Part shown: positions 39,436-49,196 of the stretch, one piece after another | Layout of the letters: every line of letters begins with the position of its first letter | Position numbering within the stretch: the stretch's first letter is position 1 | From: Bartonella schoenbuchensis R1 | Lineage (GTDB): Bacteria > Pseudomonadota > Alphaproteobacteria > Rhizobiales > Rhizobiaceae | NCBI RefSeq assembly: GCF_002022685.1 | Contig: NZ_CP019789.1 | Span: forward strand, 1,183,501 to 1,247,500 | Length of the DNA stretch: 64,000 nucleotides | Direction of reading: 5' to 3' | The notes under the pieces: model-generated | Told to the model about the DNA's origin: nothing | The model's input: the letters and a program-made list of their open reading frames with translations, nothing else | Database searches by the model: none | Translations under genes and position numbers: made by a program

Positions 39436-40368
39436 ATGGCAATTCTCTTATTGGCCGAACATAATAATCATTCCTTATCAGAAGAAACTGCAAAAGCACT
39501 CACTGCTGCTCATTTAATTGGTGATGATGTTGATATTTTAGTCTGTGGAACAAAGGTTCAAGCGATTGCAGAAAATAGTGCCCAACTGGCTGGTGTTCGG
39601 CAAGTACTTGTTGCTGAAGCTGATTACCTAGCGCATCAATTAGCTGAACCTGTAGCAGCAACGATTATCGAGCTTGCCAATAACTATGATGTAATCATGG
39701 CAGCTTCCACAAGTATTGGCAAAAGTGTAATGCCGCGCGTAGCTGCTTTCCTTGACCTTATGCAAATTTCAGACATTATTGCTGTCGTTTCACCTGATAC
39801 CTTTAAACGACCAATTTACGCAGGTAATGCCATTGAAACTGTGCGTGCAAATGACCGCCAAAAGATTATAACAGTGCGTACAGCCTCTTTCACTCCAACT
39901 CTTCAAGGAAATTTAGCTCCCATTAAAACAATAACACCAGCTCCTAACCCAAACCTTTCTTCTTTCGTAACAGAAGAGGCTAACAAAAGTGATCGCCCTA
40001 ACCTTACATCAGCGCAAATTATTGTAGCAGGTGGACGTGGATTTGGCTCACAAGAGAAATTTATGGAACTACTTCTACCGCTCGCAAACAAACTAGGAGC
40101 TGCAGTGGGTGCTAGCCGTGCAGCAGTTGATGCAGGTTATGCTCCAAATGATTGGCAAATTGGACAAACAGGAAAAATCGTTGCTCCTCAACTCTATATT
40201 GCTATAGGCATCTCTGGTGCCATTCAGCATCTAGCAGGAATAATGGATGCACAAATCATTGTGGCTATTAATAAAGACGAAGAAGCCCCTATCATGCATA
40301 TTGCTGATTACGCCCTCGTAGGTGATCTTCACCATATCATTCCTGAGTTAGAGAAAGCTTTATTATGA
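39436..40368 (+). CDS. etfA: Electron transfer flavoprotein, alpha subunit
   Basis: 310 residues. The C-terminal FAD domain carries IIVAGGRGFGSQEKFMELL, GAAVGASRAAVDAGYAPNDW, QIGQTGKIVAPQLYIAIGIS and GAIQHLAGIMDAQIIVAINK, the ETF-alpha signature. The N-terminal domain is shorter and more variable. It lies 52 bases after etfB, and its stop overlaps the ETF-QO start by four bases (ATGA), so the subunits and their acceptor are coupled. Confidence 0.96.
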   Translation: MAILLLAEHNNHSLSEETAKALTAAHLIGDDVDILVCGTKVQAIAENSAQLAGVRQVLVAEADYLAHQLAEPVAATIIELANNYDVIMAASTSIGKSVMPRVAAFLDLMQISDIIAVVSPDTFKRPIYAGNAIETVRANDRQKIITVRTASFTPTLQGNLAPIKTITPAPNPNLSSFVTEEANKSDRPNLTSAQIIVAGGRGFGSQEKFMELLLPLANKLGAAVGASRAAVDAGYAPNDWQIGQTGKIVAPQLYIAIGISGAIQHLAGIMDAQIIVAINKDEEAPIMHIADYALVGDLHHIIPELEKALL

Positions 40369-42026
40369 ATGTACCTACACATCACCAACGTGAAAGTATG
40401 GAATTTGATGTAGTAATTGTAGGAGCAGGACCTGCAGGCCTTTCTGCCGCAATTCGTTTGAAACAAAACAACCCCAAGCTTTCTATTGTAATTCTCGAAA
40501 AAAGCTCAGAAATCGGTGCTCACATTCTATCAGGTGCAGTGGTTGATCCTATCGGCATAAATACACTTTTACCAGAATGGCAAAATGAACAAAATCATCC
40601 TTTCAAAACACCTGTCACTAGCGATCAATTTTTTCTACTGAAGCCAACAAGCACTAAAGTATTACCTAATATTTTTCTCCCAAAAATCTTATCAAATGAT
40701 GGTTGTTATATCGTTTCACTGGGGAATGTTTGCCGTTGGTTAAGTAAAAAAGCCGAAGCGCTTGGCGTTGAAATTTATCCCGGATTTGCCATATCTCAGG
40801 TCCTTTATAATGATAAAGGAGCTGTTATTGGTGTTCTCACAGGTGATATGGGTATTGAAAAAGAAGGAACACCTGGAAAAAATTATATTCCTGGCATGGC
40901 TTTACTAGCAAAATATACCCTCATTGCTGAAGGAGCGCGTGGCTCAATTGCTAAACAACTTATACAAAAATTCGATCTTAGCAAGGACCGTGAACCACAA
41001 AAATTTGGTCTTGGTCTTAAAGAACTTTGGGAAGTTGACTCCTCAAAGCATAAACCTGGTTTAGTTCAGCATTTCATCGGCTGGCCATTGGATAACAACA
41101 CTGGTGGTGGAGGTTTTCTTTATCATCAAGAAGACAATTTAATTTCTGTTGGCCTTGTTGTACACTTGGATTATAAAAATCCTTATCTCTCTCCTTTTGA
41201 AGAATTTCAACGTTTCAAAACACACCCCAAACTGTATGAACTTTTAAAGGGTGCAAAGCGCCTTGCTTATGGTGCACGTGTCATCAGCGAAGGTGGCTGG
41301 CAATCTGTACCAAAACTTACCTTTCCTGGTGGTGCACTCATTGGATGTTCTGCTGGCTTTGTTAATGTACCTCGTATAAAAGGCTCACATAATGCCATAT
41401 TATCCGGTATACTAGCAGCTGACAAAATAGCTGATGCCCTTGCTCAAAATCGTGCCCATGATGAAGTCAAAGAGATCGAAGATCATTGGCGCAAAGGCCC
41501 TATCGGAAAAGATCTTTATATAGCACGTAATGCTAAGCCACTCTGGGCAAAATATGGCACAAAATACGGAATTAAACTTGCTATATTTGATATATGGTGG
41601 CAACAGATTTTTGGCTTTTCTTTATTTAGAACACTTCCTCATGGAAAGCCAGACTATGCATATTTGGAACCAGCAGAAAAATTTCAACCTATAGCTTATC
41701 CCAAGCCAGATGGTATTGTGACTTTTGATTGCCTTTCCAGTGTAGCACTTTCCAATACGCATCATACGGAAAATCAACCTTGCCATTTAAAAATAGCCTC
41801 ACTGGAAAAACACAAGAACTCTGAATATGCAATCTATGGGGGACCTTCTACACGCTATTGCCCCGCTTGTGTCTATGAATGGCTAGACCATAATGATCAT
41901 AAAATTTATATCATTAACGCCTCAAACTGCATCCATTGTAAAACATGTGATATTAAAGACCCTAACCAAAATATCAATTGGACTTGCCCGCAAGGAAGTG
42001 AAGGACCTTTTTACCCAAATATGTAA
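40365..42026 (+). CDS. Electron transfer flavoprotein-ubiquinone oxidoreductase
   Basis: Passes electrons from reduced ETF to ubiquinone at the inner membrane. 553 residues. FAD binding is VVIVGAGPAGLSAAIRL near residue 15 and ILEKSSEIGAHILSGAV. The ubiquinone/membrane region includes GGWQSVPKLTFPGGALIGCS. The 4Fe-4S cluster Cys are in RYCPACVYEW and in NCIHCKTCDIKDPNQNINW, ending TCPQGSEGPFYPNM. Full-length and coupled to etfA. Confidence 0.95.
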   Translation: MNVPTHHQRESMEFDVVIVGAGPAGLSAAIRLKQNNPKLSIVILEKSSEIGAHILSGAVVDPIGINTLLPEWQNEQNHPFKTPVTSDQFFLLKPTSTKVLPNIFLPKILSNDGCYIVSLGNVCRWLSKKAEALGVEIYPGFAISQVLYNDKGAVIGVLTGDMGIEKEGTPGKNYIPGMALLAKYTLIAEGARGSIAKQLIQKFDLSKDREPQKFGLGLKELWEVDSSKHKPGLVQHFIGWPLDNNTGGGGFLYHQEDNLISVGLVVHLDYKNPYLSPFEEFQRFKTHPKLYELLKGAKRLAYGARVISEGGWQSVPKLTFPGGALIGCSAGFVNVPRIKGSHNAILSGILAADKIADALAQNRAHDEVKEIEDHWRKGPIGKDLYIARNAKPLWAKYGTKYGIKLAIFDIWWQQIFGFSLFRTLPHGKPDYAYLEPAEKFQPIAYPKPDGIVTFDCLSSVALSNTHHTENQPCHLKIASLEKHKNSEYAIYGGPSTRYCPACVYEWLDHNDHKIYIINASNCIHCKTCDIKDPNQNINWTCPQGSEGPFYPNM

Positions 42027-42628
42027 TGAGTGCCTTATTATCTTTTTCCGAAAAAAAATTTAAAATCCTCATGTTCTAATAAAAATACAATTTTTATCCA
42101 GGTAAAATCCTAATCTATACCACTGATATATACGCTTATAAAAGCACATCTGACCTCACCCCTTAACCCACCTTCCAACCAACAGGACTCTTCTCTTATC
42201 AGAAAATGAAGCATAATCCTATTGATGGTCACGTTTAAAAATATAGCGCAATAGGATAATTCGTAATTATTTTATTATGCTGCAAATGAATGATCAAAAA
42301 ATTGAAAATAGAGTAGAGAACGGCACATTATTTTATAATATTGACAGAATTTTTAAATTTTTGGTTATTTGCAGAAGTGTATAGAAAAATTCGTACAATG
42401 ATTAAAAATAAATATTTATAATAAAATTTTGCAATGCATTTTCTATTTTTAAATTTGTTGTATGGAATTGATTTTGTATCTTAAATTGGCATTTTGAAAG
42501 AGACACAATATATTAATATTACACTGAAATTTTGTAACTTTTAACGAAGGAAATACTAAGGTGATTGACGTGAATATTTTTTCTCTTTATTGCTGCATTA
42601 TCTAACATCTGTATAGAGAGGAAAGAGT
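42027..42628. other. 600-base spacer before apbC
   Basis: Very AT-rich with no supportable ORF. The last 90 bases contain a short purine-rich leader; the apbC start is GTG at 42629. No strong hairpin is seen. Confidence 0.4.
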
Positions 42629-43722
42629 GTGGTCCCTGTCACACGTGAAGCTATTCGTGAAGAACTGCGTAAAGTTAAAGGACCAAATTTTGAAAGCGAT
42701 ATTGTATCGCTTGGGTTGCTTTCAGAAATATTCATTACAGGTAGTAAGGTTTTCTTTTCCATTACGGTTCCCCGTGAACGCGCACAAGAATTAGAACCAT
42801 TACGCCGCACTGCTGAAAAAGTAGTGTGTGCTATGGATGGAGTTGAAGCAGTTGTTGTCACGCTTACGGAAGAAAAACAATCGCCGACATTTTTTCAAAC
42901 AGACAAAAATGCAGCTTTTTCTATGCAGAAGCGTAAAGCAAATGCATTGCCTATGAAAATGCCGATAGAAAATGTACGGCATATCATTGCTGTTGCTTCT
43001 GGAAAGGGGGAGTTGGTAAATCCACAATGGCAATAAATATTGCTTTGGCTTTACAAGATGCTGGTTTTAAAACGGGGTTGATGGATGCAGATATCTATGG
43101 CCCGTCTCTGCCACGTTTGACAGGGCTTGTAAATCAAAAACCACAATTGGTTGATGGCAAAAAAATTCAACCTCTTGAAAAGTTTGGCCTGAAATTAATG
43201 TCGATGGGCTTTTTAGTTGAAGAGGAAAAACCAATCGTGTGGCGTGGTCCTATGGTGATGGCAGCTGTAACTCAATTATTAAGAGATGTTTTATGGGGGC
43301 CTCTCGATGTTTTGGTAGTTGATATGCCACCTGGAACAGGGGATGCACAATTAACACTAGCCCAACAAGTGCCTTTAACGGGTGCGCTGATTGTTTCTAC
43401 TCCGCAAGATCTTGCGTTAGTTGATGCACGCAAAGCTGTAGAAATGTTTACAAAAGTCAAAGTCCCCATTCTGGGGCTTATTGAAAATATGAGCTACTTT
43501 ATTGCGCCTGATACGGGAAAACGCTATGATATTTTTGGCCATGGTACTGTGCGTGCAGAAGCAGAAAGCCGAGATATTTCCTTTTTGGCAGAAGTGCCAC
43601 TTGATGCAACTTTCCGATTTTCTTCAGATGGTGGAGTACCAATTTTTGTTGCTGAGCCAGAAGGTAGGCATGCCAATCTTTACCGTACAATTGTTCATCA
43701 AATAAAGGGAAGATTTTCTTAA
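42629..43722 (+). pseudogene. apbC: Mrp/ApbC iron-sulfur cluster carrier ATPase, one frameshift
   Basis: P-loop NTPase that delivers Fe-S clusters to apoproteins. About 364 residues after repair. GTG start, then a DUF59 (MIP18-like) domain: KVKGPNFESDIVSLGLLSEI. The frame fails in the five-G run at 43006-43010, exactly inside the deviant Walker A: one added G converts GKGELVNPQW into GKGGVGKSTMAINIALALQ. The rest is intact: GLMDADIYGPSLP, DMPPGTGDAQLTLAQ and GLIENMSYFI. The motif it restores is the active site, so a true break would abolish function; a sequence error is more likely. Confidence 0.9.
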
Positions 43723-43790
43723 TTTCATTGTTTTTTTGAGTAAAGTCTCACCCAAGGTAAAGTAATCCTAAAATATAAGGGAGTGTTTTA

Positions 43791-44492
43791 ATGGTAACTA
43801 TGATGCGTGAACGCCTGATTGTGGGGTTAGACGTTCCGGATATTAAACAAGCAGAAAAATTGATCACGCAATTGGGTGATTGTGTCAGCTGGTATAAAAT
43901 CGGTTATCAGTTGTTTTTTTCTGGTGGAATGGAATTAGCCAAAGATCTTATTCAAGCGCAAAAAAAAGTATTTTTCGATATGAAATTGTTAGATATCGAT
44001 CATACCGTTGCTAGAGCTGTAGAAAATATTGCAAAATTAGGTGTTTCAATGCTGACGATTCATGCATATCCAACAGCAATGAAAGCAGCTGTTACAGCGG
44101 CTAAAGGAAGTGATTTATGTTTGCTGGGGGTGACAGTCTTAACATCAATGGATGAGGCTGATTTAAAAAATGCTGGTTATAAAGACACTCCCCCAAAATT
44201 AGTGCTCAAAAGAGCTGAGCAAGCTCGAGAAGCAGGGATGGGTGGCATTGTTGCTTCAGCACTCGAAGCACAAGCTTTGCGAAGAGTTATTGGAACTGAT
44301 ATGGCATTAGTAACGCCGGGGATTCGCCCTCAGGGGAGTGATAAGAATGACCAAAAACGGGTTATGACACCAAGAAAAGCTTTGGATTCTGGTGCAAGCC
44401 ATCTTGTTGTGGCGCGGCCTATTATTCAAGCTGTTGATCCTTTGGCTGCAACAAAGAAAATTTTGGCAGAAATGTCTGACGATTGTTCATAA
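43791..44492 (+). CDS. pyrF: Orotidine 5'-phosphate decarboxylase
   Basis: Last step of UMP synthesis. 233 residues in a TIM barrel. The catalytic DxKxxD set is [21 protein letters not shown] is the first strand, and [20 protein letters not shown] plus LVVARPIIQ form the phosphate-binding end. Starts at 43791, or at the Met at 43800 ([11 protein letters not shown]), are both possible. Follows apbC by 68 bases. Confidence 0.95.
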   Translation: MVTMMRERLIVGLDVPDIKQAEKLITQLGDCVSWYKIGYQLFFSGGMELAKDLIQAQKKVFFDMKLLDIDHTVARAVENIAKLGVSMLTIHAYPTAMKAAVTAAKGSDLCLLGVTVLTSMDEADLKNAGYKDTPPKLVLKRAEQAREAGMGGIVASALEAQALRRVIGTDMALVTPGIRPQGSDKNDQKRVMTPRKALDSGASHLVVARPIIQAVDPLAATKKILAEMSDDCS

Positions 44493-44522
44493 GATTATTG
44501 CTAAAGTTTTGTAGAGAAAGCA

Positions 44523-45428
44523 TTGGATATGCAAAAGAGTATGAGTGAAAAAGTATATTTTATAGGTTCTCATGCCTTTTGTGCACCAGTTATAGAGCCA
44601 GCGCTTTATTTAGTGGCAACACCTATCGGAAATCTTGCAGATATAACTATTCGTGCTTTACAAGTTCTTGCACAAGTCGACATTTTAGCTTGTGAGGATA
44701 CGCGGGTAACACGTGTTTTGTTAGAACACTATGGTATTCAGAAAAAAACATTTCTTTATCATGAGCATAACGCACAAAAAGCAGGAGTAAAATTATTAGA
44801 AGCTTTAGCAGAAAATAAAACAGTAGCTCTTGTATCAGACGCTGGAACACCGCTTATTTCTGATCCAGGATTCAAATTAGTAAAAGAGGCGCGTAAAGCT
44901 GGTTACAAAATCGTTCCAATTCCCGGTGCATCAGCTCTTTTAGCTTCTATTATAACAACGGGGTTTCCTACAGATAGTTTTTTCTTTGCAGGTTTTTTAA
45001 GTGCGAAGAAAACGCAGCGCCAAAAACGGCTGGAACAATTAAAATCGATACCTACGACCTTAGTGTTTTATGAATCACCTCATCGTCTTGTAGAAACTTT
45101 GCAAGATATGGTTACTATTTTCACAGCCGACCGGTCAGCTGCAATATGCCGTGAATTAACAAAAAAATTTGAAACTATAGATGTCTCCAATTTAGGAAAT
45201 TTAGTTGAAAAGTATGGAAAACAAGCTCGTATTCGTGGAGAAATTGTTATACTCGTTGGAGAAGCAACAGCATCTTTAGAGAAAATGAGTACTCAAGAAA
45301 TTGATGCGATGTTACTAGAATTGCTTAAGATATATCCTGCAGCAAAGGCAGCTGCTTTAGTTGCAAAAAAAACAGGCTTGAAAAAACAAGAACTTTTCCA
45401 ACGATCAACCCTTTTAAAGGGAGGATGA
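44523..45428 (+). CDS. rsmI: 16S rRNA (cytidine(1402)-2'-O)-methyltransferase
   Basis: Tetrapyrrole-methylase-fold enzyme that modifies C1402 in the decoding centre. 301 residues. LYLVATPIGNLADITIRAL, ACEDTRVTRVLLEHYGI, LVSDAGTPLISDPGFKLV, PGASALLASIITTGFPTD and VFYESPHRLVETL are all RsmI landmarks. The N-terminus has about 25 extra residues before LYLVATP. The stop overlaps the start of yraN. Confidence 0.95.
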   Translation: MDMQKSMSEKVYFIGSHAFCAPVIEPALYLVATPIGNLADITIRALQVLAQVDILACEDTRVTRVLLEHYGIQKKTFLYHEHNAQKAGVKLLEALAENKTVALVSDAGTPLISDPGFKLVKEARKAGYKIVPIPGASALLASIITTGFPTDSFFFAGFLSAKKTQRQKRLEQLKSIPTTLVFYESPHRLVETLQDMVTIFTADRSAAICRELTKKFETIDVSNLGNLVEKYGKQARIRGEIVILVGEATASLEKMSTQEIDAMLLELLKIYPAAKAAALVAKKTGLKKQELFQRSTLLKGG

Positions 45429-45800
45429 GATTTATGCAAAAAAAGCATAAAAAAATTCTTTTATAAAGGTATTCGAGCGGAAAAATGGGCAGCTTGGTGG
45501 TTGCGTTTAAAAGGGTTTCATATTGCTGAAATGCGTTTTAAAACAAAATGTGGGGAAATTGATTTAATTGCACGGCGTGGAAATCTTGTTTTAATTGTTG
45601 AGGTGAAAGCACGTTCAACATTAACTGAAGCAATGACTGCAGTTTGTCAGGTAAATGAAAAACGCATTATATCGGCGGCTAATGTTTGGTTAGCACGACA
45701 AAAAGATTACCCTCTTTTATGTGTGCGCTTTGACCTAATTGCAATTTTACCGTGGCGTTGGCCACATCATATTTCAGCATTTATTGAGTCTCATAGATAA
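45425..45800 (+). pseudogene. YraN/UPF0102 family protein, frame error near start
   Basis: Endonuclease-fold UPF0102 family, usually next to rsmI in this group. The body is clear: GIRAEKWAAWWLRLKGFHIA, RFKTKCGEIDLIARRG with the PD-(D/E)xK-like E-I-D, and LVLIVEVKARSTL. The start is ATG 45425, overlapping the rsmI stop as ATGA, or ATG 45434. From either, the frame runs into a stop near 45464. The body frame is reached if one A is removed, or two are added, in the A runs at 45438-45444 or 45449-45455. Unlike the other breaks here, this is not a simple one-base loss. About 124 residues repaired. Confidence 0.85.
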
Positions 45801-46127
45801 AATCTTCTATGCTATTTTATTATATCAATCAAAAATATTTCTTTTTCGTATGCCTCTGTATTATATGAATGCTTCATAGTTTCATTGCTATAAAGAGCGA
45901 ATAGATTAAGCTTAAAATATTTTAGATTGATTATTCTCATATATTCTATGTGTTGCTTCTTTTTAACAGACTATTCTTTTATTAACCAAATGGTGCAATG
46001 GAGCTAAAATAACTTTACTTACATTGCGGGTAGCCTGCTGAAGTGTTTAAGAATATTTATTACCAACTATTCGTGAATCAATAACAGTAAAGTATGTTAA
46101 GAGCTGATTTGAGATCCACTTTAAATT
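45801..46127. other. Spacer upstream of the ProC-like gene
   Basis: About 330 AT-rich bases. No ORF, no convincing hairpin. Glutathione synthetase, which follows yraN in some relatives, is absent here. Confidence 0.35.
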
Positions 46128-46145
46128 GTGAAAATGAGGAACGGA

Positions 46146-46949
46146 ATGAAAGTTGGCTTTTTGGGAACGGGTACAATTAGCGCTGCAATGATTGATGGCT
46201 TAATGGCTAGCGCTTTTGAGGTGCATTCAATTATTGTTTCACCACGCAATACACAAATAGCAGGGCGCCTTTCCCGTGATTATGACAAGGTCATAATTGC
46301 TGAAAACAATCAAGCATTGCTAGACAGGTGCGATTGTGTTTTCCTTTGTCTGCGCAGCCAAGTTGCTGAAGAGATATTACGCCCTCTTCGTTTTTATCCA
46401 GAACAACTTGTTGTTTCTGTACTTGCAATGGCTAGAGCAGCAGATGTTGAGAAATGGATAAATCATAAAGTTTATCGTGCTATGCCTCTTCCTTTTGTAG
46501 CAGAATGCAAAAATTTAACACCAATCTATCCCGACCATCCATTTTTACGTGCCATGTTTGACAAATTAGGTGGCACATTGGCGCTTGAAAGCGAAGATCA
46601 GTTTAACCTTTTCATGACAGCTGGATCACTTATGGGGGTGTATTTTAATTTTATAGAAACAGCACATCAATGGTTGGTAACACAAGGAATAGAAAAACCT
46701 CAGTCAGCAGATTTTCTTAGCACGATGTTTGGAAATCTTGCTGATGAAATGCGCAAAACGACAAAAGCTCATTGTTCAACACCTATTGATTTTGCACTTC
46801 TTGAGAGAGAACTTTCAACCAAGGGAGGGACAAATGAACTTTTATCAAATTGTTTTTCTAACCAAGGCGGGCGGGCTGCTTTAATAACGGCCCTTAAAAC
46901 AACTCTACAAAGAATTGAATCTTTATCCACAGATCAAAAAAATGCTTGA
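46146..46949 (+). CDS. Pyrroline-5-carboxylate reductase-like protein
   Basis: About 267 residues from Met 46146 (MKVGFLGTGTISAAMIDGL), an NADP-binding Rossmann start. VFLCLRSQVAEEILRPLRF and VVSVLAMARAADVEKWI follow, and a helical C-terminal dimerisation domain is present. The pattern fits the ProC family, but the typical active-site segment near GSGPAY is altered (FMTAGSLMGVYF), so a proline role is not certain. Annotated in related genomes as ProC or an NADP oxidoreductase. Starts at 46128 and 46137 are also possible. Confidence 0.78.
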   Translation: MKVGFLGTGTISAAMIDGLMASAFEVHSIIVSPRNTQIAGRLSRDYDKVIIAENNQALLDRCDCVFLCLRSQVAEEILRPLRFYPEQLVVSVLAMARAADVEKWINHKVYRAMPLPFVAECKNLTPIYPDHPFLRAMFDKLGGTLALESEDQFNLFMTAGSLMGVYFNFIETAHQWLVTQGIEKPQSADFLSTMFGNLADEMRKTTKAHCSTPIDFALLERELSTKGGTNELLSNCFSNQGGRAALITALKTTLQRIESLSTDQKNA

Positions 46950-47083
46950 ATAATATTTTTTAGTCTGATAGCGTACATAGAGTGATAGGTCATATTACAT
47001 ATCTGACAGACATGATGTCGTTCTATCATTAGCTATAAAATAGCATGTCCCTTTTTATTTTTTTTCGTTATAGGGACGCGATT

Positions 47084-48301
47084 ATGGGTTCAAGTATACT
47101 TACTAATAGATCTGCGATGACTGCATTGCAGACACTTCGTGCAATTGATTCTAATTTAGACAAATCAAAAGACCGTATTTCAACAGGTCTGCGTATTAAC
47201 AACGCTGGTGATAACGTAGCTTACTGGTCCATTTCATCAATGATGAAGCATGACAGTAATACAATGAGCACTGTTATTGATGCCATTAATTTGGGTAAAG
47301 AACAGGTGAGCATTGCTGCTACAGCTGTTGACCTCACCAAAGAAGCGCTTGATAATATCCAACAGTCATTGGTTACTGTTAATGGAAAAGGCGAGGTTGA
47401 TGTTGCTAAGCTTCAAGATTCAATTAAAGCAAATATGACGAACATTTCGAATGCAGTTCAGTCTTCTTCATTTGCTGGTAAAAACATGCTTGCCAATGAT
47501 GGTCAAACTGCTAGCATAGCTGCTGGTTATCGTCGTGAAGGTACAGCTGTCTATGTTGATATGATTGAAGTTGGTGGTGCAGAACTGAACTTTGGTGTTA
47601 TGGGTGAAAATGGCATCATTGATATGTCAGAAGGTGTTTTGCAAAACATTTTTGGATTAGATGCAGAAAGTAATTTTGCTGGAGCCCTTGGAACTTTCAA
47701 TGGGGCGGAAGAAACTTACAACGGCTTGGTAAATGACCTTGCAAAGGCGAAAGCTGATTTGGCGAAATTGGTGGCCATATATGGTGCTGAACCTGAAGAA
47801 GAAGATCCAGGACATGACGAAATAGAAACAGCCCAAGGTAAAGTAGAAGAAGCTGAAACAGCGCTGTACGGTAATCCAGATGATGATGATGACTTAGGAG
47901 GAGTCGGAACATTCAATGAAGCAAAAGATGCTTTTAAATTCGAAGCTAGTAATGTCACCTTAGCTGAATTTGTTCAAATGGAGAATGTTGGTGCAATGTC
48001 TGCAGAAGCACAAAATATCCTTCTAGGCCGCCTTCAAAATAAAGTGCGCGATGCAGTTGATCTAACTCTTACTGCGGGTGCTAAGATCGGTTCTGCAGTT
48101 AACTTAATGAACACTCAGCTCGAATTTGTTAAAAGATTGCTGGACAATGTTGATGCAGGGATTGGTTCAATGATTGATGCTGACATGAATGCAGAATCTG
48201 CAAAATTATCTGCTTTGCAAGTTCAGCAACAGCTTGGTGTTCAGGCTCTTTCTATTGCAAACCAAGGTAGTCAGAACATTTTATTGTTGTTCCGTAATTA
48301 A
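47084..48301 (+). CDS. Flagellin
   Basis: Filament subunit, 405 residues. The N-terminal D0/D1 helices are typical: SSILTNRSAMTALQTLRAID, SKDRISTGLRINNAGDNVAY. The C-terminal D0/D1 ends in ALQVQQQLGVQALSIANQGS then QNILLLFRN. A highly acidic stretch with many Asp and Glu sits at about residues 235-272 in the surface-exposed middle. The start MGSSILTN is chosen because flagellins begin just there; an upstream Met at 47045 is unlikely. It stands alone between the ProC-like gene and rpmH, with no other flagellar gene adjacent, and has its own terminator. Confidence 0.95.
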   Translation: MGSSILTNRSAMTALQTLRAIDSNLDKSKDRISTGLRINNAGDNVAYWSISSMMKHDSNTMSTVIDAINLGKEQVSIAATAVDLTKEALDNIQQSLVTVNGKGEVDVAKLQDSIKANMTNISNAVQSSSFAGKNMLANDGQTASIAAGYRREGTAVYVDMIEVGGAELNFGVMGENGIIDMSEGVLQNIFGLDAESNFAGALGTFNGAEETYNGLVNDLAKAKADLAKLVAIYGAEPEEEDPGHDEIETAQGKVEEAETALYGNPDDDDDLGGVGTFNEAKDAFKFEASNVTLAEFVQMENVGAMSAEAQNILLGRLQNKVRDAVDLTLTAGAKIGSAVNLMNTQLEFVKRLLDNVDAGIGSMIDADMNAESAKLSALQVQQQLGVQALSIANQGSQNILLLFRN

Positions 48302-48321
48302 TTCCATAGAGTTTTTACGTG

Positions 48322-48352
48322 AAAAAGGCTGCGCACCCGCGTGGCCTTTTTT
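48322..48352 (+). terminator. Terminator of flagellin
   Basis: A 13-bp stem with two wobble pairs (AAAAAGGCTGCGC with GCGTGGCCTTTTT), a four-base loop and a run of T. Confidence 0.85.
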
Positions 48353-48563
48353 ATTAACTAATCGAATGATAAATATATTGCTTAAGTCAACAAACTTCTT
48401 GCACCTTTTAAAAATACGAAAAAATAATCTAAGATTGACTTTTTTATGCTTTTCCTTATAGGGTAGCATTTACCTTAGAATTATCTGATAGAATAAGATT
48501 ATTCATCGAGCATATTATTTGCTATAGAACTAAGAAGGGCCGCACACAACGGTATTTGAATAA

Positions 48564-48698
48564 ATGAAACGTACTTATCAACCCTCTAAACTTGTTCGTA
48601 AACGCCGCCATGGATTCCGTGCCCGTATGGCAACAGCTAGTGGGCGTAAAATCATTTCAGCTCGGCGTAATCGCGGACGGAAGCGGTTATCTGCTTGA
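48564..48698 (+). CDS. rpmH: 50S ribosomal protein L34
   Basis: A 44-residue very basic protein: [44 protein letters not shown]. This is the complete, canonical L34 sequence. The conserved rpmH-rnpA-yidC order follows. Its short length makes it easy to miss. A long leader with a possible promoter spans 48353-48563. Confidence 0.97.
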   Translation: MKRTYQPSKLVRKRRHGFRARMATASGRKIISARRNRGRKRLSA

Positions 48699-48759
48699 TT
48701 CTTTGAATTTTTATAACAGACTGCATGTTGTTAGTTATTTTTTCGTTATAAACCTTTGG

Positions 48760-48787
48760 TGCCTGTCTTTTCTGTAAAAGGCAGGCA
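48760..48787 (+). terminator. Hairpin between rpmH and rnpA
   Basis: A 12-bp stem with one G-T pair (TGCCTGTCTTTT and AAAAGGCAGGCA), four-base loop, then TTTAG. It lies 26 bases before rnpA, so it probably lowers rnpA expression relative to abundant rpmH mRNA. Confidence 0.65.
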
Positions 48788-48813
48788 TTTAGTAAAGCTA
48801 CGAAACGTCTTTC

Positions 48814-49185
48814 ATGAAGCAAAAACACCCCTGCCGCATTCGTAAAAGAGCAGATTTTTTGGCTGTACGCACAGGAGAAAAACGACGTGGTCCTTTATTT
48901 CTACTTGAAATTAAACCCCGCGAACAAACAGCAGAAATAAAACATCCTCTTGTTGCACGTGTAGGCTTTACTGTAACGCGTAAAAATGGCAATGCCGTCA
49001 AACGTAATCGCATTAAAAGGCGTCTGCGTGAAGCCGTTCGAGTTGGACTAAAAGATAACATAGAAGCAGGAACTGATTATGTCATTGTTGCTCATCCCGA
49101 TGCACTGCACGCACCGTTTTCATCTCTGATTAATGAATTAAACCGACGAATAAAGCCAAAAATTAAAAACCAGCAACGGCAATAG
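48814..49185 (+). CDS. rnpA: Ribonuclease P protein component
   Basis: Protein subunit of RNase P, which matures tRNA 5' ends. 123 residues. [20 protein letters not shown] opens the protein, and the RNR motif [18 protein letters not shown] lies near residue 55, followed by [10 protein letters not shown]. The family is poorly conserved outside these. It sits between rpmH and yidC as expected, with an 11-base gap to yidC. Confidence 0.95.
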   Translation: MKQKHPCRIRKRADFLAVRTGEKRRGPLFLLEIKPREQTAEIKHPLVARVGFTVTRKNGNAVKRNRIKRRLREAVRVGLKDNIEAGTDYVIVAHPDALHAPFSSLINELNRRIKPKIKNQQRQ

Positions 49186-49196
49186 GATAAGTACAA

